This document shows positions 1 through 11,552 of a stretch of DNA of 64,000 nt, piece by piece. A program made the position numbers and the translations under genes. This DNA is from Erodium maritimum. Taxonomy: Eukaryota > Streptophyta > Magnoliopsida > Geraniales > Geraniaceae. The stretch spans positions 84,552,523 to 84,616,522 of the forward strand of contig OY997589.1 in assembly GCA_963921825.1 (NCBI GenBank), read 5' to 3'. Position 1 is the stretch's first letter; every line of letters starts with the position of its first letter. The notes beneath the pieces are model-generated. The model saw only the letters and a program-made list of their open reading frames with translations. It was not told where the DNA came from and searched no databases.

Positions 1-539
1 TTTGCTTGGGATGGAACCTAAACTCTTTGCTAACATAGTTTGATTTGACATGTAAATTCTTGAGTAACCTCGAGAGGAATACTAAATCTAGAATGTATTG
101 TACGCTCATTAAACAAAAATAAGGCTACAATATTAGATGAAGCAACAATAATATAATTTTTCATTTTATCATAATTTTGATATAATAATGTTCAACAATT
201 TTTTTTACTTGTACCCTTCGACCATGAACAAAAATTAGTTACCCTCCATCCTTCTTCAGAAGAAGTTATTGTAGACATTGGAAAGACTTTTTTATGGATA
301 ATCTTAAGACTCTTGATGTTGTTATCTCTTTCATCTTCCAACAATTTATTTTTGGGTTCTTTGAGCCATCTTGAGTCTGGAATTGGCGTTCCTTTGATTT
401 TCCTGAAACTTTTTTTATCAGCAATACATATATTAAAGCACCGACTCTTTGAAATAAAACTTTTTTCTATTTTCAATATTATTTATTCAATTTCAAATGA
501 CATAGAAGTCACATTTTGTTCATATTTAATGGTCTTTGA
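1..539. other. AT-rich sequence without a recognisable gene
   Basis: I see no gene here. Two short antiparallel open frames (192-476 minus, 313-630 plus) have no recognisable motif and overlap each other, as expected by chance. The right part may already belong to the family X repeat that follows. Confidence 0.4.
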
Positions 540-1467
540 GCCTTTGTTTAGACACCATCAGTTTCAGTTTTTAGGTGTTGTAAAGTTTCGGTGGTTTTTC
601 GACCATCGACATATCTTTGGCGTTTCTTGATATTGGCCATTATTAAAGCTCATTCCAACCCAGAAACTCAAGCTGATAGGTGGATACATTAAGATGAATA
701 TTAAGGGGCCTATTCATCTATACACTTTCCATGTGAGACTTATACTTTAAGACCCCCCTCACCCTCACGTGCGGGCCTCGCATGTGGAACATTTGGGCAT
801 CGAGAGTAGGTTCATTAATACAGGCCCAAACCAAGCTATGATACCATGTTAAAGCTCATTCCAACCCAAAAGCTCAAGCTAATAGGTGGAGACATTAAGA
901 TGTATATCAAGGGGTCAATTCATCAACACACTTTCAATGTGGGACACACACTTTAACAATCATCGACGTGTCGGTGGTCATTCAACTCTTTAAGTTGCGG
1001 GTCCCTATGAGTTAGATTGTTCTCTACAAGTCCTGGTTCGGTTTTGGACTGTTCAGAGTGGAGTTTGGTGGTTGTTGTTAGGGTGTTGCGGTTCAGTTTA
1101 CTTGGTTTTCTGAGGTAATTTTTTATGAGATTCATGGTGGTTATATATAGGTTTTAGTCATGTTTTGTTTTTCTTGTTAGCCCCTTGTTGGGTTGTTTTC
1201 CGTTACTTTCGAGCTTCATGGTTGAAAAAATAGGTTTTTAGACCGTGTTTCAGTAGCTTTGTTACACCCTTGTTGGGTTTTATATCTATTTGCTTCATGG
1301 TTGTAAAATCTAGGTTATTAGACCTGTTTATACTCTTTGATAGGGTATAGTTATGCGGTTTGAGGTGCCATTTCGACATGTTCTTGTTTTTGCTCGAGAG
1401 GTTTAGTCATTGACCTTTGTTTTTTTTCAAAAACTAGATCTTTAAAAAACTGCTTATCAAAAAAATA
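540..1467 (+). repeat. Family X retroposon copy D (3' part), split by a TRIM
   Basis: This non-coding repeat shares diagnostic blocks with three other places in the window: 9.7-11.5 kb, 25.7-27.9 kb and 38.8-52.9 kb. The shared blocks are a TTGGCC-(n)-CGA(T/C)G-TGT-(C/T)-GGTGGTC-like segment, repeated GCTTCATGGTTGTAAAAT...TTAGACCT segments, and a terminal GCTTATCAAAAAAA. The end resembles the 3' tail of plant L1 LINEs, so it was probably copied by LINE machinery. No coding capacity is visible. A TRIM (641-958) sits inside the TTGGCC block. The left edge is uncertain. Confidence 0.55.
641..958 (-). mobile_element. TRIM (miniature LTR retrotransposon)
   Basis: Two direct repeats of about 112 bp (641-752 and 847-958) flank only ~94 bp of internal DNA. 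The right copy starts TGTTAAAG and ends CTTTAACA. On the minus strand the internal side of the right copy opens with a primer-binding-like TGGTATCATAGC (about 835-846), and a purine-rich tract lies just before the left copy (about 753-765). The element therefore reads right to left. It has no coding capacity, as is normal for TRIMs, and looks structurally whole. The two repeats differ noticeably, which suggests an old insertion. No exact 5-bp target duplication was found. It lies inside family X copy D. Confidence 0.8.
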
Positions 1468-1818
1468 TATATTTATAAGTTGTATGTTACTTGATTTGAA
1501 CTTTCTATTTTACAATATAATTTTATCTTCTAACAACATTTGATAATGAGTTTCCAGATTCAATTAATTTTATGTTTCTTTTTCTTTCTAAACCTTACGG
1601 GGTTGCGCCTATTCATCTCCAGCCGCCACCATCAATGGCCACCCGGGCTCAAGCCTTAGAGGGCTACCAGTGGGGGCATTTTCTCAACCCCTAGATTCTC
1701 TCCTCTTCTCCTTCTTGTCTGTCTTAAAGTCCCGCAACGAGAAGCCTACCGAGCCCAATCGCCTCCGACATCGTATCCCTGGTTCCTCCGTTCCTCCTCG
1801 TCCTCTACCGACCTTCTA
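1468..1818. other. Sequence left of a solo LTR, no recognisable gene
   Basis: The stretch turns pyrimidine- and GC-rich from about 1600. It continues in character on the far side of the solo LTR (4761-5240), so 1600-1818 and 4761-5240 were one block before the insertion. It resembles the C/T-rich 5' part of family X but I could not align it firmly. Confidence 0.35.
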
Positions 1819-4755
1819 TGTCACACCCCAAATCCGGTGTTGACCGGACTCGCGACGTGACAAAAGAATTACACTAAAACAAGTAGAATGGAAATAAATA
1901 AAGTTCCAAATGATATAAAGCCTTCAAAATGTAAAGGGTCACAACTCAATCAGTAAAGTACAAAATCCAGTATAAAGGGGGTACACGTCTGTAAAACTAG
2001 CAAAACCCTCAAAAGCTCCCAAGCTCCGAGAGTCCGACTAGTACTGCTCCCGTTCAACACCTGAAACACCACAAAGACAGGAGGGGTGAGCTTACGCTCA
2101 GTAGGAAAAATGCATAACCAAGGTGACCTTTCATTTTATTAAATAGGAGTTCATAAGTTTATTCAAATCTTAATGCAACGAGGAACCAAAGAGATGATGA
2201 AATACAGAGGCAAACCGAATGTTTAACGATTTCAAAGAGGCAACAGTAACCATAGGGAAATTAAAGGAATCAATGCTTTTCTTTGAAAATCATTAGAAAA
2301 CAGGGCGTCCAATAAATGCCGCGGGACATGAAGTCACCACCCTCCGATCCACAATACTCGTTGTGTCATGTCGGATTTTCCCTCGGTCCAAAGGAGACGC
2401 ATGACATCACAAAGACGTTTAACGTCGAGGCTACCGGTAACAACCCCTGAGGGCGCTTATCGTCGGGATTCTCGGAAATGTCTCCAAAGGACCATATGTC
2501 ATAAGGAACCAAGGTATTGCTCCCGCAGGACGCATACACTTGGGTGAATCAACAAGTAATCAATCCCCGCAGGGTAAACCATCGAATTGCCCCGCAGGGT
2601 CCAATAACCAATGCCCCGTAGGGTCCAATAATCAATGCCCCGCAGGGTCCACAACCATTGCCCGTAGGCTCAATAACCAATGCCCCGCATGGTCCACAAC
2701 CATTGCCCGCAGGCTTAATAATCAATGCCCCGAAGGGTCCACAACCATTGCCCGCAGGCTTAATAATCAATGCCCCGCAAGGTCCACAACCATTGCCCGC
2801 AGGCTTAATAACCAATGCCCCGCAGGGTCCACAACCATTGCCCGCAGGCTTAATAACCAATGCTCTGCATGGTCTACCAATCAATATCCCGCAGGATCTA
2901 CCAAACAATACCCCGCAGGGTCTATCAATCAATAACCAAACTTAGAAATACACACGCTCATCGATACACACCACACGGGATTCATACCCACAATTACACT
3001 TACCATCATACTTACCACCTGCACTCCATCGGTCTATCATTCACCCGTTTTACCACAAACAATTACACTCAATCATTCATCCAAACATTCAATCATTCAA
3101 GCATGCATTCGATCGTTCAAGCATTCAAGCATGTATTCAATCTAGTTTCATTAGACTCTTGATTATCCTAATGACTAGCAAACAAAGCATGTGAAGCTAA
3201 CACAACTAATCTGAGGGCTCATCACGGCCTCTCTACCAGTAAATCAATTCCCAAGTATTGAAAGCAAGCTACATTATTAATTTACGTCCTAAGCATGCTT
3301 ACTAGACACATCCGGTTATTAATAATCGAAAGACAGTTATTCTAGTTATTCGCATCCTATATGCAATTCTAGGACCTTTCCGATTTTATTACCCTAATAG
3401 GCATACTAATGATTGAAATGCACGAGGAGTTAATACTTTCCCTACCTTGTGGTGTTCCTCTAATATTTCTCTGAGCTGCTGAAGTCCGGGCCAACTCCGT
3501 CTTCTCGGGCGAAGTCCAAGCTCTCGGGCGAAGTTAAATCTGAGTTCAACAGATAAAGGTCCAATAAGTCCCGATAGTTGTCCAAGGGTCCTCTGAATTG
3601 TACAATGAGTCCTTTAAAGTCCAATTTTAAGTCAAATAATTAGATTAATTAATTACTTAAACCTGATTTTAAAAATATTAAACTTTGAAGTCGGATCGAC
3701 CCGGATCTGGCCCGAATCCATGCCCAACCCGGATCCAGACCCGGTCCGAACCCAGAACCCGACCCGGACCCGAGCCTAACCCGGACCCGGCCCCAGATCC
3801 GAGTCAGACCCGGTCCGGACCCGAGTCAGACCCGGTCCTAAGACTTGGGCCTGACCCACGTCCGAACCACGATCTGGCCCAGAGCCCATCCAGATCCAGG
3901 TCCGTCCTGGTTGTCCTGGCCCGATGACGTCCGGCCCAACCATCCCACTTGGCCCAAGGCCCGTCTAGCTTCATCCCCGAGTTCGCTCAGCTCCGGCGAT
4001 GCTCCTGCGTTCCGGCCACCGTCTCCGACGGCGACGACACCCAAAACCCGACGTGAAGGGCTGGTGAAGCTCGGGAAGGGACAGCGGAGCTCAGGCCGTG
4101 GCTGGACGAGGGCAAGGGTGTCAGGCACGACGTCAGGAGTCAAACCCGTTTCAGATCTAGGGTTCGCGAGTCGCCGACGATGATTCCGACCCAAAGTCGT
4201 TCGAATCGAGCTCGGGAACGCCAGAAACCGAGAGGGGGGAGGCTGGGGAAGAAGGAGAGAGGTCGAGAGAAGCACGAACCGTGCGGAATCGAGCTCGAGG
4301 ACCTCGGTTGTTCTCCGGCGAGCCCTTGTTGGTTCTGAAGACGAAGCGAGAATGGAGAAGAGGGATGGGGATGTTTCTGGTGCGGGTTTGAGACGAAAGA
4401 CGATGGTGGGTGGATAACGGAGGTCGGGAGGTAACGCCGAAGCTTTGGCGAGGTCGGAAAGGCTCGAATCTCCTGCGATGGCGAGAGAGAAACGAGGGAG
4501 AGAGGAGAGTGCGGCGTTGCGTTTTTCTGCCTCGGTTTGCGTGCGAAGCTAAGGTGAAGACGAAGGGTTTCACGTCTGGGCCGGGTGCGCGCGTAAATGG
4601 GCTCGAAGCTGGTAGGCCCAAACCTAGCCCAACAGGTGCTTTGGCCCAGATTTTACCCTTCTCCTTTTTTTTCTTTTCAAAACATTCGTTGCAATTTTCT
4701 ACCCCAACGTTTCGATTTTCACAAAATTATCCTATAGAATAAGTGGGGCTTTACA
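1819..4755 (-). mobile_element. Solo LTR of a long-LTR element (LTR family 1)
   Basis: The block starts TGTCACACCCC and ends GGCTTTACA, giving TG...CA ends. It is bounded by a perfect 5-bp target duplication TTCTA (1814-1818 and 4756-4760). The same LTR family recurs at 41.25-51.65 kb and 56.65-59.47 kb, and the copy attached to a primer-binding site at 48.5 kb shows that the element reads right to left here. There is no internal region, so this is a solo LTR of about 2.94 kb. It holds a tandem array (2563-2932) and a GC-rich degenerate array around 3690-3910. Open frames inside it are shadows of these arrays. The long LTR suits a Ty3/gypsy element, possibly a Tekay/Del-type chromovirus; the lineage is an inference. 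Confidence 0.85.
2563..2932. repeat. Minisatellite inside the solo LTR (~46 bp unit)
   Basis: About eight imperfect units alternate CCCCGCAGGGTCCACAACC with CATTGCCCGCAGGCTTAAT plus a short link. Long open frames on both strands here (for example 2540-2935) are products of the periodicity and have no protein meaning. The matching place in the related LTRs at 44.6-45.0, 49.5-49.9 and 57.3-57.5 kb also carries a short tandem array but of different sequence. Confidence 0.85.
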
Positions 4756-4760
4756 TTCTA

Positions 4761-5240
4761 CTTCGTTCGTCATCCTCCACCAACCCCCTGATCTGTCCCT
4801 CGCCGGATCTTAACCCCCATCGTCTGGACCGACTCGCCATCGGCTGTGATGGTTGTTACGACCAGGACGGTCCGCGCAGCTCTTGATCGGCTCTCGTCTA
4901 AAAACATGGTGGGGGCTGCAAGTTGTTGCCTCAGTCCTGGTCGGCGCTGCTCTCGCCGGACCTTGTCGCCCGGATTCGGGTTCTTTCCTTGTCTCTCCCT
5001 ATTTGGCCGGTCGGAGCATTGGTTTCCCCTCTTGGTGCTCGGAAGTCTCTCTCGTTCGTGGATTGTGGTCGCCTGTTTTTGGGCGTTTGTCGTGGTTGCC
5101 TGTTCGGGGGCCGTTGTCGTGTCCGCTTGTATGTGATTCAGGAGTTTGTTGTGTTTGAAGATCTGATGAGATGTCCTACCGTCATCGTCACAGGTCTTTG
5201 TCTCTTAATCGTGCTTACCCGATCTCAACGTCATCGTTAA
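4761..5240. other. GC-rich flank of the solo LTR, gene not recognised
   Basis: Overlapping open frames on the plus strand (4846-5136, 4853-5158, 4923-5240) carry no motif I recognise. Base composition and T/G-rich style resemble family X 5' regions, so a partial X copy is possible. Pre-insertion, this abutted 1600-1818. Confidence 0.3.
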
Positions 5241-6637
5241 GCAAAGGGGACCCTCGTCCGTTGCTGCCTTCCCTCTCAACCCGATTGCAATCCTATTTGA
5301 AAGGCTCATGTTCCTTGGGGAAACATTGTTTATCCTCCGCGAGTCAAGACAACCACCTTATGGGCATTTAGCTCTTTGGTATCGCGTTATTGTGCGTATC
5401 TCTAGTTGCCGATTCTATTCTACAGTTTGTTATAAAACTCAGTTTACTTTCAATCAAATGTATCGGATCATCTGTCTTGTTTCAAGCGAAAAATACCTAT
5501 CTTTATCTTAACTTGTATCGGATCCATCCTTAGGCTATGATACTGTTTCCGTTTTCGGAACTGATTGAATGAAGCATGAACTTTTCGGAATGATAAAAGA
5601 AACAAGTTTCCTACAACTTCGTTGTATTTGTAACTTGACATCGTGTGAGAGCTGTAGTTCTTTCCCAGGTAGACAGTCAATTTTCTTGTTATCATCATCT
5701 AGTAAACCTAAAGCACAACATGCACCTTTAAAGGTAGAATATGTCACACCATAAACTGTTTCTATTCTTTTTTCAGAATGTAGCTTAGACAGATATGATG
5801 GCCTACTTTTGCTTTTAATAATTCAAAACTTAAATCATCTTTAATCTATTTAATGGATATATTAATTAATTTCCCATAGGCACATGCCTTTTTGTACCTA
5901 CCTTATCCAATTGAAGGAATTTTTCATTTAAATATTTTTGGTTTTTCTCTAAACGACAAATGTTATTGGTTACAAAACCAAGTGGATTGGCCCAAGATTA
6001 CACCAATTTCTTAATTTAAGCATGTTTTCTCTATAATAAACTCCTATATCTCAACTACCACCAATAAAAAAAAATATTATCAATCATTTTCACATAAAAA
6101 TAATATATTCTTCAAATCATATGGCTGAGTTTTGAAAAGAGAATAAGATCTGGTAATCCAAAGAGAACACTAACATAATTATCATGACCTGATTCTACAA
6201 TTATGATATACACTTTCGTAGGTCCCATTATTTGATTTTATCTAATTTGCTTTTTACTTGATTTTGACATTTTGTACTAAACAAATAAAAGTTACCAATA
6301 TATTCTACACGTTTTTATTAAGAAATTCGAAAAATCAACTTCTTAATGGACATCTTTGTCCACCACATATTTGTCATATTTGTATATTCTTTGCCACATG
6401 GAAACACCCCATATAAGATAACCACAGATGTCTTTTGCACCTGAATCATGTGGAAATGTGTTTTGGAGACTTCCACAAACCAATTGGAACTCCAAATCTC
6501 CTAATGAAAGTGATGTTAGATTCTTTGCTCAAAATCACAACTAAATCTTAGTAAAAGTTTTATGCAATTACAACCTGATAAAGTGGTGTGTTTGGTTTAG
6601 CTTGTTAGAGATTGGAACGGTGGCCGTTGTTATGTAA
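5241..6637. other. AT-rich intergenic sequence with a possible Helitron-helicase scrap
   Basis: The only hint of coding is on the minus strand at about 5540-5745, where a frame reads TFKGACCALGLLDDDNK. This resembles the TFKEAC.ALGLLDDD motif of plant Helitron helicases, but the following residues do not continue the match. I rate it a weak lead. The rest, 5760-6637, is AT-rich with no recognisable feature. Confidence 0.3.
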
Positions 6638-8040
6638 ATGGACAAAAGAGTCGAGACTCGTCCGAGTCCTCATAGATCTTATTCGAGGGTCTCGGAGTTA
6701 TCAGCTGTTAGTTGTGTGAAAATTAACCTAAACAATGTATTATTGATAAGCGGCAATATTTTACAGCTATCTCGGCCTTTAGGGTTTCTTCAGTCCTCCT
6801 TCTATTTCCGAACTATAGCTGTCAGCCTCCAGCCATTATGGCGTCGCCACCACACCCCTCGTCGACCTCCTTCCCTCCCCGATGCACCACACGCCATCCA
6901 TCCACATCCCGCCTGGTGCAATGGGGGTCGTGGGTCCGCCACTCGATCGCGGATCTTCTCTAAGACAGAACCCACCACCACCTTCCCTCATGTGAGTTGA
7001 TCACGACAACATGGAATCTCCTGCCCTCGACTTTGGTAACCATCCCATGTGCAACGTGCCTAGTCCATCGATTTCGCTGATCGAAGGAAGATTGGCCAAC
7101 CCTCCAATGGTTGCACATTACAGCCGCCATGCATGATCGTGATCAACTGCTCCAGTGCCATTGTTCGGACGATCCGGTGATGCACCATCTCTAAGGAACA
7201 GGTCCGATAGGGCATGCCCTAGCCCACCGCCCGAGGGTTGCGCAAGACACCGCTCCTCGTACATGGGGATCCGCCCCTAGTGAAGAACCCAAGTGTGCAT
7301 GTCGAACCCTCCTGTTGGGATCACACCTGTGGCGACCGATTCATACCCAGGAACTCAGGGTGGAAGATTAGTTAGTAGCTTTTCAAGTTGTTTGGGTTGT
7401 AAGTCTTGGTTTTGACTGGTTTTTTCTGGTCGCTTTTCTATTAAGGGTATGAGCCCTGTTTCTCTTTTGGAGACTTTTGTAATCGTGGTTTTTTTTTTGA
7501 CTTCTCCTTCTTGGAGATTGACCAACGAATAAAAATTTTAGCGCTTAGCAAAAAAAAAGGAACTCAGGGTGGAGGAGGCGGTGAGTGTGGGATGAGACGC
7601 ATATGGCCAACGGGGGGACTTTTGCTTTGGACCGTGCTATTTTGGACCCGTATTATAGTGGGTCTACGTCCCGACTTGTTGCCATTGATTGGGGCCTGAA
7701 GGAAAGTAATGGGAGAGTAGCACCAGCATTCGGTTAGAGTGGGGTTCCCTAAATATGGGGGAGGACGCAACTTGAAATCGGTATCACGGGGTTTCCTAGA
7801 AAAGCCACACCTCGACCTCTAGGGATCAGACATTATCAAACTCCAACTTTCTCTTTTCCCTGAAATACTCCTTTGCAGCATGTCGAGACACCACAAGCCT
7901 GACTAAGTCGAGACGGTGAAAATCATCTCGATCATCTATGCCGCTCACTGAAAGAACAGGAAACCACCCATAACCTCTCACTTGGAATATCCGGACGTAT
8001 TGCTATAGGACTAGCGCTTCAAATGTCAACGAAACTACGT
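6638..8040 (+). other. Degraded coding-like block split by a LINE tail
   Basis: From about 6770 to 7970 the sequence is GC-richer and codon-like in changing plus-strand frames, but stops interrupt each frame and I recognise no domain. One readable stretch, at about 7575-7730, gives a frame rich in W, D and aliphatic residues. It was a single block before a 5'-truncated LINE landed at 7365-7558, since the two sides share the target duplication. It may be a decayed transposon ORF. Nothing supports a working gene. Confidence 0.4.
7365..7558 (+). mobile_element. 5'-truncated LINE 3' end with 15-16-bp target duplication
   Basis: About 194 bp of LINE 3' UTR ends in AATAAAAATTTTAGCGCTTAGC followed by nine A. 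It is flanked by a perfect direct repeat GGAACTCAGGGTGGA (7350-7364 and 7559-7573). A perfect target duplication, a 5' truncation and a clean A tail are the hallmarks of target-primed reverse transcription. The perfect repeats suggest a recent insertion. No ORF is retained. Confidence 0.92.
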
Positions 8041-8151
8041 CTTATCCTTTTTGTTATTTCTACTATGTTGTATGATAATTTATGAACTATCCAAAATATT
8101 TTAATAAAATATCATACTTATGCTAAAAAGATTTATAATTGTAGCCCTTTA

Positions 8152-9550
8152 AGAGCATCTCAGTGGAAAATTACTAGCTTGACTTAACTGTTAGGGTTAA
8201 GAACCATTTTTCAGATTCCCTCTTATGTTCAAGCCAAGCTGTTAAGCTTAGCTTTGCCAGGCTTAACCACTTGATTTAAGATGTAAATCATGAGTTAAAT
8301 ATTTTTTAACAAATTAAGATTTCATAGAACTTTTATTGCGAAATATAATAGGTTGCTTAACACGAAACATAAAACATCTTAATTGTGCTCGAAATCTTAA
8401 ATTTAGTCCAAATGTGTTCGATGCGATCATCCTTAAGACGGTCAAGAACTTTTCGATCATGAATCATTGATTCTATCTTCACGATACTTGTGATGTTGAC
8501 TATGGGGTCCTCAATGGGTCGTTGCAGTCGATGCACCCACATCCTCAAATGGATCAACGGGGTATGGATGATGTTCATCTTCGACGATCATGTTATAGAG
8601 GATAACACAAGCATTCATAATCACGACGAGTGAGTTCCCGTCCCACATTCGACTTAGGCGAAAGATAATGTAAAAATGAGTGTGTAAAACTCCAAATGCT
8701 TGTTTGATATCCCTCCTCGCCACCTCTTGGAGTTTAGCAAAACACTTTTTCTTTGGAAATTGTGTACATTGTACTATTTTCATAAATGCAGCCAATAAGA
8801 GTAAATACCATCAATCAAGTAATAAGGGGTTATGTATTTGTTATCGTTCAACTTAAAAAAGAACTGGTAGTGCGAAGTCTCAAACAGTCTGCCACACAAG
8901 TTGACTTATTGAGCACATTAATGTCTTTATTTGATCCCGAGATTCTGAAATGCGCATGCCATGTCCACTGGACCTGGGATGCAACGACTCACAACATGAT
9001 TGTGGCGACGTTCCCTCATTTTCTCCTCGAGAATTGTGCAACCCATGCTACCATATAGTTCTTCCACTCTTAGAGCATGTAATCAAGACCCCCCAACATC
9101 CCTAATACGTCGCTTGCTTTGTTTATTTGCAACAAATGTCAGATATCTTCTTCGTTTGTGTATCATAAATCTGTTCTGTGGAATATCTTGATGATGCCCA
9201 AGAATAATTTTGAACGCATTCCGAAGTAGTGCTATCGGCTATGGAATCACCGACATATCCATAACATAGTTGACGAGTTGATGATGTGCATTTATGGTGT
9301 GGAGAGAAATAGGACTTCCCACGAGCACCAGTTCGTTGATAAAATTACTCGTACCGCTCACTCAGTGCATCATTGGTTTGTAAGGAAAGTGCCTTCTACA
9401 TCCCGAAACATCGACGGAGTTGGTGTTCGTTGTTCAACAGATTGGGTGTGAAATAGTCAGCCACTAGTCGTTCTTGTGGATATCGAATTCGACTATCAAG
9501 AATTTTTTATTTAACTTCATTGTGAATTGGATTTATCTTCTCCTCGTAGT
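8152..9550 (-). pseudogene. PIF/Harbinger transposase relic (HARBI1-type)
   Basis: The minus strand carries pieces of a HARBI1-like DDE transposase in the right order, in several frames. Near 9500 it reads RLVADYFTPNLL. Near 9300 it reads GARGKSYFSPHHKC, in place of the GxxGLSPxQKC region. Near 8840 it reads YYLIDGIYSYW. At 8511-8795 it reads FAKLQEVARRDIKQAFGVL and later MNACVILYNMIVEDEH, the conserved C-terminal block. Stops and frame changes separate the pieces, so it is a dead copy. A Harbinger-style terminal motif AGAGCATCTCAGTGG at 8154-8168 probably marks the 3' terminus. I found no partner repeat near 9550-9720. In living elements this enzyme works with a Myb-like partner such as the one encoded at 60.7 kb, but the two here need not be related. 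Confidence 0.8.
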
Positions 9551-9717
9551 CTCATTACTAAGGGTTACAAGCGCTTGTGGAGTTTTCTTCTACAAATGTA
9601 TATTTTTTATGCTCATCGTATAAAGCAACTCATATACTAACACGAGGTTGCCTCATGTCTATTTTTCATACTTTAAAAAATTACTTACTTAGTAGTTTCA
9701 AACCGTTTTTCTCTCTA

Positions 9718-11552
9718 ATCCTAAAAACCCTAACTCCCCCGAACCCTCCTTTTTCTTCCCCCTCGCCTCGTCGGCGACGCCATGGATTCTGACCATGGTT
9801 GTCGCCGGCGGTGACCCCTCCGTCTGTCCTCGGCTGTTACCGGCAGAGACTTTCCCCTCCTTCTTCTTTCTACCCCTCCTACATTGTTTAACTTCGACCG
9901 TTCCTGGCTCGACTTCCCATTCTCTCTGGTCGACCACAACCTCGAATCTGGCATATCTGGTGTGGGAACTACTTCTTGACCTCTAGGGTTGTAGATCGAA
10001 GGAGATCTTCATCATATATGCTTTTTCGTCGAGTTTCGTGCCTCTACCAGACAAGCCCTCCGGCTCCGGCTGCTCTGTTCATTGGTGACTCGATTTTGAT
10101 ATTGGGTGGGACGCGTTTCTCGGGTTTATGCCTATAGTTTGTGGGTGTCGAACGAGCCGCGTCTCCTTTGGGCTACTTGGGTGTTGGCCAAAGCTCGGGT
10201 CACTGCTTTTTAGTTGCAAGTTCCGGCCTCTTCGTGGGTGTGTTGTGGTTGTGCTCTCTGTGCCCTTCACCATCTCGTTCCTTGCACCTACGACTGATGA
10301 TTGCCCTGTGGACAGAGTCCGTTTCGTGGTGGCCGGATTTGGTGCTTCCCAAACGGTACTTCTTTCGGGTTTTTTCAGTTTATGGTGCATTTTAATCGTT
10401 TTATACCCCTTAAAATCTATTATTTGTGAGTCACATTCTGGTCTTTATCCGATTTCCGCTCAGTCTTCTCGGTTACCCTACTTTATGAGTAGGGGCTCGT
10501 CGGTATTAGGTGTTGGCCTCCGGCGAGTGTTTTGGTTTGTGGGACTTTGTTTGAAGAGTGACGGAATCGATGACATGAGTATATAGTTTTTGGTGGTTTT
10601 TAATTGCTGGTCTTTCTTTGTCATTTTTAGTATTGGCCGACGATGTGTCGGTGGTCAGATAACTCATTGAGTGGATGGCCCTGTCGAGTAAGGGTGCTCC
10701 TCGCAATTTTGGCTTGTTTTGTTTTAAGTCGGTTCTTGAGGTGCGACAGTCGAAAGTGGAAGGTCGTTTGAGCTGTTTCATTTTGAGCTTCTTGTTACTT
10801 AAATTTAGGTATTAAACATGTTAGTGTTTTGTTGCTCGTGTTTATATTGGTTTTCCTCTTGTTGAGTTTGTGTTTGCTGATTGTCTGTGTCTGATATTGA
10901 GACATGTTTAAATTGTAGGAAAAACTCTGGGTTCAAACCTTTCTCAACGTTTCGTTTTAACGTCCTAACACAGACCAACGTTTCGTTACAGTTCCATACA
11001 CGAAAGGTTGGAACTTTTACAAAACCTGATATGAACCATTTAAATTAACGATTTCGTTAACATGGGAAGTGAAAAGTCGAAACTACAACTCCATTCATGT
11101 TAACCTTTCAGCTCATCTTTCCCAAAATAATGCATTATTTTGAAATTCAGTGTTGAAAAATTGTTGGATATGTATACTAATTGTTCTAATTGCATGTTGA
11201 ACGGGCATGGGGAGCTGAAAGGTTAACGTGAATGGAGGGGTAGTTTCGACTTTTCACTTCCCATGTCAACGAAATCGTTAATTTAAACGGTTCATATCAG
11301 GTTTTGTAAAAGTTCCAACCTTTCGTGTATGGAACTGTAACGAAACGTTGGTCTGTGTTAGCACGTTAAAACGAAACGTTCAAGAAGGTTAGGAACCAGA
11401 GTTATCCCAAAATTGTATTCGCTTTATTGGAAAACCTTTGGTTTGAGATTGTGTCTACATGACCAATGTTTTTGTTTGTTTCGATGCTTCGCCCTTGTCC
11501 TTCGGTTTTACTTTAAAACGATTGGACTTCAGATTAAAACTGTTGATAAAAA
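9718..11552 (+). repeat. Family X retroposon copy A, split by a MITE
   Basis: The copy starts with a CCTAAAAACCCTAACTCCC-type sequence, followed by C/T-rich DNA and a GCCATGG...GACCATGGTTGTCGCCGG block shared with 25.7 kb and 38.9 kb. It ends in AAAACTGTTGATAAAAA at 11535-11552. Net length without the MITE (10918-11408) is about 1.3 kb. Open frames inside (10128-10586 and others) lack motifs. The TTGTTGATAAAA end matches the end of copy C at 52.93 kb. It is probably a LINE-mobilised non-coding retroposon. Confidence 0.6.
10918..11408. mobile_element. Hairpin MITE of Mutator type (491 bp)
   Basis: Two arms of about 190-200 bp are near-perfect inverted repeats around an ~80-bp loop. The termini are GGAAAAACTCTGG and, on the other strand, GGGATAACTCTGG. 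A 9-bp direct repeat TAAATTGTA / AAAATTGTA (10909-10917, 11409-11417; 8 of 9 match) flanks it, the target-site length of Mutator-like elements. There is no ORF. The arms agree closely, so the element is fairly young. A transcript through it would fold into a long hairpin that could feed small-RNA processing. It lies about 450 bp beyond the ACR stop codon. Confidence 0.9.

Noticed and set aside
2540-2935. Open frames of 127-131 residues on both strands
   Set aside because: They are translations of a ~46-bp tandem array inside a solo LTR; the repeated peptide follows the DNA period.
5535-5754. A Helitron helicase gene
   Set aside because: Only about 16 residues resemble the helicase motif, and the continuation does not; kept as a weak note, not a call.
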